Below, in pieces: positions 6,677 to 15,014 of a DNA stretch of 34,682 nt; within the stretch, counting starts at the first letter, position 1; every line of letters starts with the position of its first letter. This DNA comes from an uncultured Verrucomicrobiota bacterium (lineage in GTDB: Bacteria; Verrucomicrobiota; Verrucomicrobiia; Limisphaerales; UBA9464): the NCBI GenBank assembly GCA_903896505.1, contig CAITXU010000108.1, forward strand, positions 1 through 34,682. Reading direction: 5' to 3'. Below the pieces are notes generated by a model. That model worked only from the letters and a program-made list of their open reading frames with translations. It ran no database searches and had not been told where the DNA came from. A program made the position numbers and the translations under genes.

Positions 6677-8175
6677 CCACTGTCCTCTGTCCACTTCCCG
6701 CTTCGGTGGCGAAGCGGGGTTTCAGCCATACACCCGGACGCTTTGGGCTGGTTCATCGGGGCTCAACCCATATCGTTGCGGGCACCTTGTCCGTTGCTTC
6801 CATCGTTCGATCGGGTTGTCGCACCTGCGCCACCCTATTTTGCCTGGTGCTGGCATTGAACGTTCGCGCTGAAGTCCGGCTTCGGCGCACCGTTCTCGCC
6901 ACCGACCCGCATGAACCCATCGCCCTCGATGTCGCCAAGGATGGTAGTGTCTACTTCGCCGAACGACGCGGTGCGGTGAAAGTTTACCAACCTCGTAACG
7001 GTGAGACGACGACCGTCGGTACGCTATCCGTTTTTACCGGTCCAGAGGACGGCCTTCTGGGCCTCGCGCTGCATCCCGGTTTCGAAACCAACGGCTGGGT
7101 GTTCCTGTTCCATTCCACCCCCGGAGTTCTCGAAAATCGGGTCTCAAGATTCACCATAACCGGGCACTCGTTGGACCCCGCTTCGCAGAAAATTTTATTG
7201 AGGATACCGACGTTGATTCCCAAGCCCAACCACTCGGGAGGTGGTCTCGGTTTCGATGGTCTCGGCAATCTTTATGCCTCAACGGGCGACTACACCTATG
7301 CCGACAAGTCCGACGGCTACGCTCCGCTCGACCGGCGGCCGGGTCACGAGCTGAACGATTCCGAACGCACCGCCGCCAATACCATGGATTTTCGGGGGAA
7401 GATCCTCCGTATCCATCCGGAACCCGATGGGGGGTACGTCATTCCCCGCAGCAACCTTTTCCCGCCCGGCACGCCGAAGACCCTCCCTGAAATTTATGTG
7501 ATGGGGTGCCGGAATCCGTTCCGGTTTTACGTGGACCCGCGCACGGGCTGGCTCTGGTGGGGCGATGTGGGCCCCGACGCACTGGGACCGGACCCGGTAC
7601 GCGGCCCGGCAGGCTTTGACGAGTTCAATGTCGCCAAAGCTGCCGGCAACTACGGCTGGCCCTACTTCACCGCCGACAATCGGCCCTACCACGCTTACGA
7701 CTTCGAGGCCAAGACCAACGGCGAGGCGTTCGACCCGCTCCATCCCATCAATGAATCGCCCAACAACACCGGCCTCCGCGAACTTCCTCCCGCTCAGCCC
7801 GCATTCCTTTGGTATTCGCCTGGTCCCTCTTCGCGTTGGCCAGAGGTCGGTTCCGGTGCTCGCTCGGCCATGGCCGGGCCGGTGTACCATTACGACGCAG
7901 CGTTGATGTCCGCGCGAAAACTCCCCATCGAGTTCGATGGGGCGGTTTTCTTATTCGATTGGGAGCGGGGTTGGATCAAAGCCGCATGGTTCGACGACAC
8001 CGGGCACCTCCGCACGCTCAAGCCGATCATCGACGGCATGAAGTTCAAGCGCCCCATCTGCCTCAAGCTGGGACCCGACGGGGCGCTTTACCTGCTCGAA
8101 TGGGGGAGCAACTGGTCGGACAATCGGGATGCGGCCCTGGTGCGGCTTGAGGCCGCACCACCGGAACCTGAATAG
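6649..8175 (+). CDS. PQQ-dependent sugar dehydrogenase (glucose/sorbosone dehydrogenase family)
   Basis: This is a secreted six-bladed propeller enzyme of the GSDH family that oxidises sugars or other alcohols with PQQ. Family features are DGLLGLALHPGFETNGWVFL, the active-site region NHSGGGLGFDGLGNLYASTG, DFRGKILRIHPEPDGGY, GCRNPFRFYVDP, WWGDVGPDA, NYGWPYF and the last blade CLKLGPDGALYLLEWGS. The start is uncertain. The ATG at 6649 lies in repeat R1 and would give a long non-signal leader. A TTG at 6787 starts a better signal peptide (SIVRSGC..TCATLFCLVLALNVRA, cleavage near ALNVRA-E). The catalytic domain is complete. It is not clustered with PQQ synthesis genes. The substrate cannot be read from sequence. 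Confidence 0.88.
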   Translation: MSGGTPLPLSTVLCPLPASVAKRGFSHTPGRFGLVHRGSTHIVAGTLSVASIVRSGCRTCATLFCLVLALNVRAEVRLRRTVLATDPHEPIALDVAKDGSVYFAERRGAVKVYQPRNGETTTVGTLSVFTGPEDGLLGLALHPGFETNGWVFLFHSTPGVLENRVSRFTITGHSLDPASQKILLRIPTLIPKPNHSGGGLGFDGLGNLYASTGDYTYADKSDGYAPLDRRPGHELNDSERTAANTMDFRGKILRIHPEPDGGYVIPRSNLFPPGTPKTLPEIYVMGCRNPFRFYVDPRTGWLWWGDVGPDALGPDPVRGPAGFDEFNVAKAAGNYGWPYFTADNRPYHAYDFEAKTNGEAFDPLHPINESPNNTGLRELPPAQPAFLWYSPGPSSRWPEVGSGARSAMAGPVYHYDAALMSARKLPIEFDGAVFLFDWERGWIKAAWFDDTGHLRTLKPIIDGMKFKRPICLKLGPDGALYLLEWGSNWSDNRDAALVRLEAAPPEPE

Positions 8176-8227
8176 TAACGCAGGCAGGGTTCCATGGTCG
8201 GGTAAAGTTTTCCTCCCGATTGTGGGC

Positions 8228-9031
8228 TCAGGCCAGCAGTCCCTGGACCACGTTGCCGGACACGTCCGTCAGACGGTAATCACGGCCACTCTGCCGGTAA
8301 GTGAGCCGCTCATGGTCGAGCCCCATCAGGTGCAGAATGGTGGCGTGGAAGTCATGCACGTGAACCGGATCCTTGGCCACATTGATGCCGTAATCGTCCG
8401 AAGCGCCATAGACAGTGCCGGCGTTCACCCCCGCTCCGCCAGTCGTCGGGCGACCAGGCACTGCCAGGCAAATCCCTTGGTGCTCCCGCGCTCGAGTCCA
8501 TAGAGTGCCAGCGTGGCATCGGTCTCTCTCGAAAGGTCAAAGACGTCGGGCAGTTCCATCTGCATCCCGAAGGCGGTCTCGAAGGACTTGATACGGGCTG
8601 CAAGCAAAGGATCGTCGGCACGTTCTGCGAGGTGACGCCGGTTCATTTTTCCCAGCGCTCCCAGCTCCAACTCCTGCAGCCGGACGGAGGCGGCACGACG
8701 CCGGAGGTTCATCACCGGTTCCACTCCGGGAACTACCAGCGTTCCTTGATGAGCGCCTGGAAGGAAGTCACTCGCCCACACCTGGCCGCCGGCATAGGGC
8801 GTCTTCGGTGCAATGACGACGAATGACGGCAGGTGCCGGGGTGGAGCCTTGGGACTCCAGACGAGCGAGGATGAATCGGTCGATGGCCGTGCGACACCAG
8901 GTGGCGTTAGTCACCGCAGGTAACGCCGGTTCACGGACGGGTTGGAACGCCCAATGCGCCGCTCTATTGGCCTCCGCCGCCCACAACGGACCTGCGACGA
9001 ACAGCAGCAGAACGAAAAGGCAATGTTTCAT
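8228..9031 (-). pseudogene. Collapsed DUF1549-DUF1501 gene pair
   Basis: This is the remnant of a pair like the intact one at 18325-23251. From 9031 a signal peptide (MKHCLFVLLLFVAGPLWAAE) leads into the DUF1549 start HWAFQPVREPALP and AIDRFILARLESQG. At about 8835-8842 the frame jumps directly into the middle of a DUF1501 protein (HLPSFVVIAPKTPYAGGQVW). That implies loss of most of DUF1549/DUF1553 and the N-terminal DUF1501 part. Near 8430 a second deletion joins [10 protein letters not shown] to [16 protein letters not shown], skipping about 90 residues that the intact copy has. The end ([20 protein letters not shown] to VVQGLLA) matches the normal DUF1501 C-terminus. Gene order and orientation equal those of the intact pair. 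Confidence 0.85.
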
Positions 9032-9153
9032 TCGGTGAACGAGAGGCCACGCTACAACACGAAGCGATGCACCGGAAGCCCTGGTTTTGTACAAGCGAAC
9101 GGGTGTGAATCTTCCCTCGTATGGGGAGCCGAAAAGAGCTGTGGCCCTTCGGG

Positions 9154-9250
9154 TTGCGCAAAAATGCCCCAGGGCTTCGTTTCTCGTCGGTCACAGACCT
9201 GTTGGGCATGCTCTCTTCTCATGCCTCGCCTTGGGGCATTTTAGGTGCAA
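9154..9250. repeat. 97-bp inverted-repeat element
   Basis: The arms TTGCGCAAAAATGCCCCAGG (9154-9173) and the complement of CCTTGGGGCATTTTAGGTGC (9229-9248, extending to 9250) match over about 20 bp with small differences, around a 55-bp centre. It lies in the gap between the pseudogene and the zincin gene. It may be a small non-autonomous element or a long cruciform. As a terminator it would be unusually long. Confidence 0.6.
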
Positions 9251-9280
9251 CCAACTGCAAGCTATTTCGGAATCACCACA

Positions 9281-10975
9281 CTAGGTCGACTCAGGATTTC
9301 GCTTGCGAGATGCGAGGGTATACAATCGCTCGAAGCAATCCTGATTGAAGTAACCCAAAGTCACCCGGCTTTGCGACGCGAACCGAAGCTGAAATTCGCC
9401 CAGAGAATATAGATACACCAACAAATCGACGGTTCGTTCCATTTCGAGAAGTTTCTGGCCCAACAGCTTTTCGGACAGCGAGCCCCGTCGGAGATGTCGC
9501 ATTTCGATGACATGACAGAGCTCGTGAGCCAGGATGGCGACAACTGCAAACGGGCTACCCAGATACGCCGACGCTATTGTGATGTTGTACCTGCCCGCCC
9601 TTCCATTGGTGATCTTTGTTTCGCAGTGACCGGGAACCGATTGAGAATTGGAACTCCAAAAGAAAATGGGCTCCGATTCGAGACCCAAATGTTCCACCAG
9701 TGCCCAACCGACCGCCTCCCACCCGTTTTCGCCAAAGATATCGCACACCTTGGTCGCGGTGAACGGTGGTACTGTCCGCGGCGACTTGGGTAGTATTCGC
9801 ATGATCTCATCGCTTCGCCGGTAAATCCAACCCTCCAGAGCCAGTTCCTCCACCTCCAATTGGTCGGCAGATCGGTAGTTCGGAAAAACTCGATCCGGGA
9901 ATACATGGAGGGTCACCCATAGCTCGCCACGTTTTCGCCCAAAAAGTAGCAGCCCAAAGCGATAGCGGGATTTCTGTCCCATTCCCTGGAGCCTTAACAC
10001 CTGACCATCCACGCTGCTTGGAGGCACCTGGACGGTCAGCGTCTTTTTCCGCAGCCGAAGTCTCTTTTGAGCACCCGTTGATGCCTGGCTCTGAGTCAAC
10101 CATAAGGCGGCCTCCATGTTCTGTCCCCGATCAAGCTCAATGCGCAACAAAAAGTCTGCCGGTTCTTGCTTCCGAGTTCTTCCAATGCCTTTGAAACGAA
10201 GAGTGATGTTTCGGTCAATCGCGGGAGGCACCCGGTACTGAATCTTTTGTCCGCGATGTCGAAGGGTCTGAACCGTTCCCAATCGGCGTTCGGACATCCA
10301 AATGGTCTTCGCCTCATGGCGGGAGTCCGGTGATGACGATGGGCTTGAAGTCCGAGCTTCCCTCCTCCCATGGACAATTCGACGCCATGTCGCCCGGAAG
10401 TGGTCGACCAATTCCCCTGGCCATCGGAGAATGTCTACAAACGAATCCCGGACTGAACCGAACATGGTGTGAGGCCGCAATCTGCCCACCCAAATCCAGG
10501 TACCACGGAGCCCCTTCCAAACAAATCGACCTCCAAAAAAGGAAAATACTCCACCCAGGATAAACGGCCACACCGTCACTCCCATCATTTCGGGAAACTC
10601 CGAGACTTTAGGATCATCAGGAAGAAATGCCACCTCGACGGGAAGATGCGTGAAAGTCTCATCACCAATTTTGTATTTTTCGAGGAATTCGTCATTCACA
10701 TCTGAATGAATTATGCACGGATTGCCGGCATCGTCATGAAATGAGACGTCTGCCGCATAGGTACTCCCCGAGGGGATGAAATTGACGCGATGTCGGGTTC
10801 GCGTGACGTTTTCCAAAACTCCCCAAGTACGGTGACCGTCGTGCTTGAGGAGCCAGTGTCGTCGGTTGACTTCGACGCCATGGTACAGCAAAAAAACTCC
10901 CAGCGGCAGGGCGAAAAAGGACCCAACCCATTCGAGAAATTTATTCCAATAGTCGTTGAATGTCGGTGATCTCAT
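9281..10975 (-). CDS. Membrane protein with DUF3592-like, DnaJ-C-like and HExxH zincin domains
   Basis: This is a roughly 564-residue multidomain protein I do not recognise as a named family. Two membrane segments flank a DUF3592-like module: VGSFFALPLGVFLLYHGVEV near residue 20, then GVLENVTRTRHRVNF, then VTVWPFILGGVFSFFGGRFV. After a Ser/Pro linker come two modules resembling the DnaJ C-terminal substrate-binding domain (YRVPPAIDRNITLRFKGIG..PADFLLRIEL, and LTVQVPPSSVDGQVLRLQGMG..GELWVTLHVFPD). No J domain or zinc finger is present. The C-terminal part holds AILAHELCHVIEMRH, an HExxH zinc-protease motif (HELCH about 484-488), with a downstream Glu (511 or 513) as likely third ligand. The ATG at 10975 is preferred over an upstream TTG at 11053. 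It may be a quality-control protease. This is inference. Confidence 0.75.
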   Translation of the reverse strand: MRSPTFNDYWNKFLEWVGSFFALPLGVFLLYHGVEVNRRHWLLKHDGHRTWGVLENVTRTRHRVNFIPSGSTYAADVSFHDDAGNPCIIHSDVNDEFLEKYKIGDETFTHLPVEVAFLPDDPKVSEFPEMMGVTVWPFILGGVFSFFGGRFVWKGLRGTWIWVGRLRPHTMFGSVRDSFVDILRWPGELVDHFRATWRRIVHGRREARTSSPSSSPDSRHEAKTIWMSERRLGTVQTLRHRGQKIQYRVPPAIDRNITLRFKGIGRTRKQEPADFLLRIELDRGQNMEAALWLTQSQASTGAQKRLRLRKKTLTVQVPPSSVDGQVLRLQGMGQKSRYRFGLLLFGRKRGELWVTLHVFPDRVFPNYRSADQLEVEELALEGWIYRRSDEIMRILPKSPRTVPPFTATKVCDIFGENGWEAVGWALVEHLGLESEPIFFWSSNSQSVPGHCETKITNGRAGRYNITIASAYLGSPFAVVAILAHELCHVIEMRHLRRGSLSEKLLGQKLLEMERTVDLLVYLYSLGEFQLRFASQSRVTLGYFNQDCFERLYTLASRKRNPEST

Positions 10976-11199
10976 GTCGTGCCAGCGCCCGAAACCGGCT
11001 CCCTTTCGGCTTATCGTTTCCACGGAAGCTCGACCGGCGAAGCCGCCTGCCAATACTTACGACAGAGTTACAATCCTCCAACCCAATTGACGGGTCAAGC
11101 CTGACAAAAGATCAGCCTGCACAGCGCGGGCGTCTCGCAACCCACCGCAGTTGCCTTGCACCCGAGGCCGAAAACTTCAGTTTTCCCTCCAAAGGTCTT

Positions 11200-13293
11200 T
11201 CACTGAAGGTATTTAGCAAGCCAGGCGTGAACCGCGCCGAACCAGAACTTGTGGTTCTCGCCTTTGAGTATCCAATGGTTCTCGTCCGGGAAGACCAACA
11301 GCTTGCTCGGCACATTCAGACGCTGCTGGAGCGTGAAAAACATGATCGCATTGTTCATCGGTACGCGAAAATCCGATTCACCCACAGTCAGGAGAATCGG
11401 TGTCACAAAGCCCGTCCCCTTGTCGTGATTGCCCGCCAGCATCACCGGGCTTTGCTCGCTCCACACCGCCTTGTCGCCCCAGATGGGGCCGCCACTATTG
11501 ATCTCGCGACCAAAGATCGAATCACTGGTACCCCACTGCATCCGCAGGTCGGCTTCGCCGGCGTGGGAGACGATGCATTTGTAACGCGTGGTCGTCGCCG
11601 CCAGCCAATTGGCCAGATGGCCGCCGTAGCTGGCTCCGCCCGCCGCCTGCCGCGTGGGGTCCAGGAATGGAAATCGTTTCAAAGCCTCGTCTGCGGCCTC
11701 GTTGAGCTCGTCCCCCGGCCCCTTCAGCGGATCAAACCGAATGTCTCGTGAGAACGCTTCACCGTAGCCGGTCGAACCGGTGTAATCGGTGAGGAGAACC
11801 GCATAACCAGGGGCCGCAAGCAGGTGATAGTTCCACCGCAAGACCCATGCGTCCCGCCACATGCTGGCGGCACCGCCATGGATCACGACGAAGAGTGGAT
11901 ACTTTTTCGTGGCGTCAAAGTTCGGAGGGCGCAGCAGCATCGAATGAATCGTTTTACCCCGACGACTGGTGAAGGAGAAATGCTCGACCGGCGCCAGGTC
12001 GAGCGCAGCGGCTTTTTCCGTGTTGAACGTGGTCAACCTTTTGAGGGCGGCTCCATTCGTACCCAGGGATACGACTTCAGGAGGATTCCCCACCGATTCC
12101 CATTCAGCGACCAAATGGCGTCCCCCCGACGCCAAACCGGTGACGCAGCCATGGTCCGCAACTTTCTCTTCCTTCACATCACTACCGGTCAACGGAACCG
12201 ACCAAAGCTTTTCCAATCCGGACTCCTCGGCGGTGAACCACACCCGTTCGCCACCTGCGGGCAGGGCGAAGCGATTCACAGACCTATCCAGGGAGGCCGT
12301 CAGGACCGTCCTTTGAGCTGCATCGAACGGCCACGGAAAGCGAACCAAGCGTGACAAGCTGTAGACCTGATCGCTCCGTTCTTCCGCCGCCGTGCACAGC
12401 AATGTTTTACCATCGGGAGAGAATTGGAGTTGCGTGTAACTGTAGGAGTCGGTGGTTAATTGGCGTGGTTCTCCCCCTGCCACGGACATTTCGAAGATTT
12501 CAGTGCGGACCGGTGCCCGCGCCGCTTCATCGCGGTTGACCAATGCCGTAAAAACCACATTCGTTCCGTCGGGTGACCATTCCGCCGTGATCACCTGTCC
12601 TTCGTCGGTGTTTGGAGCTCCAAACCCGGGTGACGCAATGAGCTTCGTACCCGCGAACAGGTCGCGTGCTTGCACTCCCGCCTTTGCCTCCTGGACAAAA
12701 AGGTGCGCCTGTTTTTCATCCAGCCAACGATCCCAGAAACGAATCGGGAAGGTTTCGTAGGAACGAACGTTGTATTTGCGGTCTTTCCGTTCAGTTGCGG
12801 CCTTCTTGTTGGCCGCCTCGTCGGCACAATTCGGATAGGCGTCGCTCACGAACAACAGCTGCTTCCCATCCGGGCTCCACTTCGGCTGGCGAGCACCTAA
12901 TGTGAGGCTGGTCACCCGCTCCGCCTCTCCGCCGGCCAGGGGCAGAACGTAGAGCTGAGCGACCTCGTCGCCTTCGCGCTTCGCTGAGAAGGCGACCTTG
13001 GTTCCATCGGGGCTCCACACCGCGCCACTCTCGGTGGATTTGGTCTGCGTGAGCGGCCGTGCGGGAGCGCTGCCATCGAGGGGAACAATCCAGAGATCGG
13101 CGGCCTGCTCCTTGGCGTCGTAGGCGGGCTGGGTGACCGAAAACACGGCCCACTTTCCGTCCGGGCTGGGCACGGGGGCCCCAACCCGTCTCATCAACCA
13201 CAGGTCCTGATGGGTGATGGCTGGTCTGGCCGTTGCTGCCACCAAAGGTCCAGATAACAGACCGAAAACAAGCGCGAACTCGGTGAGCTTCAT
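11200..13293 (-). CDS. S9 family peptidase (prolyl oligopeptidase / acylaminoacyl-peptidase type)
   Basis: This is a 697-residue secreted serine peptidase. A signal peptide (MKLTEFALVFGLLSGPLVAA) is followed by a WD40/TolB-like propeller, with repeats such as WSPDGTKVAFSA, WSPDGKQLLFVS, WSPDGTNVVFTA and FSPDGKTLLCTA. The C-terminal alpha/beta-hydrolase domain begins near residue 430. The catalytic triad is visible: S555 in GGASYGGH, D641 in GESDFRVP and H673 in DENHWI. Such enzymes cut short peptides or acyl-peptides after the propeller gates access. Length and motifs are complete. It stands alone on the minus strand, downstream of a repeat-rich gap. The substrate cannot be read from sequence. 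Confidence 0.95.
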   Translation of the reverse strand: MKLTEFALVFGLLSGPLVAATARPAITHQDLWLMRRVGAPVPSPDGKWAVFSVTQPAYDAKEQAADLWIVPLDGSAPARPLTQTKSTESGAVWSPDGTKVAFSAKREGDEVAQLYVLPLAGGEAERVTSLTLGARQPKWSPDGKQLLFVSDAYPNCADEAANKKAATERKDRKYNVRSYETFPIRFWDRWLDEKQAHLFVQEAKAGVQARDLFAGTKLIASPGFGAPNTDEGQVITAEWSPDGTNVVFTALVNRDEAARAPVRTEIFEMSVAGGEPRQLTTDSYSYTQLQFSPDGKTLLCTAAEERSDQVYSLSRLVRFPWPFDAAQRTVLTASLDRSVNRFALPAGGERVWFTAEESGLEKLWSVPLTGSDVKEEKVADHGCVTGLASGGRHLVAEWESVGNPPEVVSLGTNGAALKRLTTFNTEKAAALDLAPVEHFSFTSRRGKTIHSMLLRPPNFDATKKYPLFVVIHGGAASMWRDAWVLRWNYHLLAAPGYAVLLTDYTGSTGYGEAFSRDIRFDPLKGPGDELNEAADEALKRFPFLDPTRQAAGGASYGGHLANWLAATTTRYKCIVSHAGEADLRMQWGTSDSIFGREINSGGPIWGDKAVWSEQSPVMLAGNHDKGTGFVTPILLTVGESDFRVPMNNAIMFFTLQQRLNVPSKLLVFPDENHWILKGENHKFWFGAVHAWLAKYLQ

Positions 13294-13429
13294 CGAAAAA
13301 GATTAAGTCCCACGGTGTTTCGGACACCACTTCAAAACAGGCTTTGTCCACGGTGGCAGCCCAAAGGTGGCGCCATGCGGCGTAGCGCAAATATTCCTGC
13401 CCTCCAGCTCGGACCTGAGCGAGGAATTG

Positions 13430-13540
13430 CGGCATGCGTTTTGCCCCTACAGGGCAAAGAAGGTGGGGGGCAAAGAAGGTGGGGGGCGATTTACCAGGGC
13501 GTTGCCCTCGGCTGTCTCATTATGCCCCGATGGGGCATGC
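13430..13540 (-). repeat. Dispersed repeat R6, copy 1, with internal tandem duplication
   Basis: On the minus strand the order is a GCCCC/GGGGC hairpin, then ATGAGACAGCC, then an inverted GGGC-AAC-GCCC hairpin. The copy at 28671-28760 has the same order. A 16-bp unit (GCAAAGAAGGTGGGGG on the plus strand) is duplicated at 13454-13485 inside this copy. Confidence 0.65.
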
Positions 13541-13552
13541 AGAGACTCGTGG

Positions 13553-13579
13553 CGGACGAGACGTCCGCGTTCCCAGGGA
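13553..13579 (+). repeat. Dispersed palindromic repeat R2, copy 2
   Basis: CGGACGAGACGTCCG with CGTTCCCAGGG is identical over 26 bp to 6552-6577. It ends 12 bp before the argA stop codon. Confidence 0.8.
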
Positions 13580-13590
13580 AAGCCATCGAA

Positions 13591-14871
13591 CTATTTTAAC
13601 TTCTTCAACAACACCTTGGAATGCCGACCGCTGGTGTCATAACGCTCGCGCCGACTGGGCGGCAGGTCATCCACGCTGCCCTCGGCGAAACCGGCTTTGC
13701 TTTGAAACCAGGTAAACGCCTGGGTGGATAGCGTGTAAAGCTCGGCCATTCCCTGTTCCCGCGCTTTTTCTTCCACAAATTTCACAAGCTTGCTCCCGAT
13801 CCCCAGATTCTCGTGGCTCGGAGCCACAAACAGGAAGGCCAGTTCCCCCTTCCCCTGCTCCGGATAGGAATGAAGGGCGACACAGCCGACCGGGTTCCGG
13901 TCGATTTCAAACAGGTAATAGTCCCCCATCCGTCGTTCGATCTCCACCCGGGTGCGTTTGACCAATTCTGCCGAAGCCACTGAATTTTTGGTCAGCATCA
14001 GCAAACTGCGGATATCTTTCTTCAACGCCTTTCGGATTTGCTGGTACTCGTTGGCATAGACCATGGTGCCCACGCCGTCATTGGAAAACACCTCGGTCAA
14101 CAGGGCCTCATCAATTCGCCCATTGATGATATGCACCCTGGGCACTCCTGCCTCACAGGCGGTGATCGCCCATCGGGCCTTGGAGGCCACATCGGCGGGA
14201 ATCTCAGTGGTCCGTTGGTTCAATAGTTGTTTGAGTTCGACCGCTGGAACCTGTCGCAGAAGCCGTCCCTGCCGATATAAACCGTCGGCGGTTCCCAGAA
14301 ACACCAGTTTCGCGGCCTTCAACTGTTCCGCCAAGGCTGCAGCGATGGCGTCCGAATTCACCCGGTAGGTTCGTCCATCCCCGTCAAAACCGAGGGGTGG
14401 CACCACCGGCACAATCCCCTGCGAGAGGAGGGACTGCAGAAACTCGACGTCGATTCGTTCCACTTTGCCCGTCAACTGGTGGTCCACCCCGCCGAGGATG
14501 CCCATCGGATGAGCAATTACGGCATTGGTGCAGGCGGCCCGGAGGTCATTGACGGCGAGGCCCTCCAAAATCTCATGGGTCAAGCGGTTTGCGGCCGTCA
14601 GGGCGAGCTTCAAGGTGGCCGGGTCCGTGATGCCCGTTCCGTCGAGGTTGGACGGAGTCATTCCCCATTCCACTCCCAGAATCCGAATCTGCTCCGCAGC
14701 CCCGTGCACCAGGACAATTCGGATGTTCAACGACCGAAGAACCGCAAGGTCGAGCAACAGGTTCGGGAAGTTGTCGTCGGTGACAATTCCGCCATCGATC
14801 GCGATGACGAAGATTTTTTCCCTGAACCGCGGTATGTAGCGGAGGATGCCCCTCAGGTCGGTTGGTTTCAC
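13591..14871 (-). CDS. argA: Amino-acid N-acetyltransferase (N-acetylglutamate synthase), ArgA type
   Basis: This is a 426-residue enzyme for the first step of arginine synthesis: acetyl-CoA plus L-glutamate gives N-acetylglutamate. Residues 1 to about 275 form an amino-acid-kinase fold (VIAIDGGIVTDDNFPNLLLD, VLVHGAAEQIRILG, YRVNSDAIAAALAEQLKA, FLGTADGLY). The region after about 285 is a GNAT acetyltransferase domain with the acetyl-CoA loop VAPSHENLGIGSKLVKFV and the C-terminal strand WFQSKAGF. This fused kinase-GNAT layout and length are those of classical ArgA. The start codon is GTG at 14871. No in-frame ATG lies closer. It diverges from the pyrophosphatase gene across about 140 bp. No other arg gene is in the window. 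Confidence 0.95.
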   Translation of the reverse strand: MKPTDLRGILRYIPRFREKIFVIAIDGGIVTDDNFPNLLLDLAVLRSLNIRIVLVHGAAEQIRILGVEWGMTPSNLDGTGITDPATLKLALTAANRLTHEILEGLAVNDLRAACTNAVIAHPMGILGGVDHQLTGKVERIDVEFLQSLLSQGIVPVVPPLGFDGDGRTYRVNSDAIAAALAEQLKAAKLVFLGTADGLYRQGRLLRQVPAVELKQLLNQRTTEIPADVASKARWAITACEAGVPRVHIINGRIDEALLTEVFSNDGVGTMVYANEYQQIRKALKKDIRSLLMLTKNSVASAELVKRTRVEIERRMGDYYLFEIDRNPVGCVALHSYPEQGKGELAFLFVAPSHENLGIGSKLVKFVEEKAREQGMAELYTLSTQAFTWFQSKAGFAEGSVDDLPPSRRERYDTSGRHSKVLLKKLK

Positions 14872-15014
14872 GAGTACGTCATGATAGCCCCGGAAGTGGA
14901 CGAAGCCGACGATGAGTATTCAATCTCAAAACGCGACCTTCTTGGTGCGCAGGGACCAAAGCCTGACTCCGGGGATTGAACTCCCGACCGCAGTCGCGTA
15001 TCTCAGCCACCCAC

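Larger units (their letters stand above)
13294..13590. other. Gene-free spacer with R6, a 16-bp tandem repeat and R2
   Basis: This is a repeat-only gap between the peptidase start and the argA stop. It contains R6 in minus orientation (about 13430-13540), the tandem unit GCAAAGAAGGTGGGGG twice (13454-13485), hairpin ATGCCCC-GAT-GGGGCAT (13522-13538) and R2 at 13553-13579. Confidence 0.6.

Noticed and set aside
9281..10975. Full DnaJ chaperone
   Set aside because: There is no J domain with HPD and no CxxCxGxG zinc finger. Only modules like the C-terminal substrate-binding domain are seen.
12791..13435. 214-codon minus-strand frame inside and beyond the S9 peptidase start
   Set aside because: It is out of frame with the clear S9 peptidase over most of its length. 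The remainder is repeat DNA.
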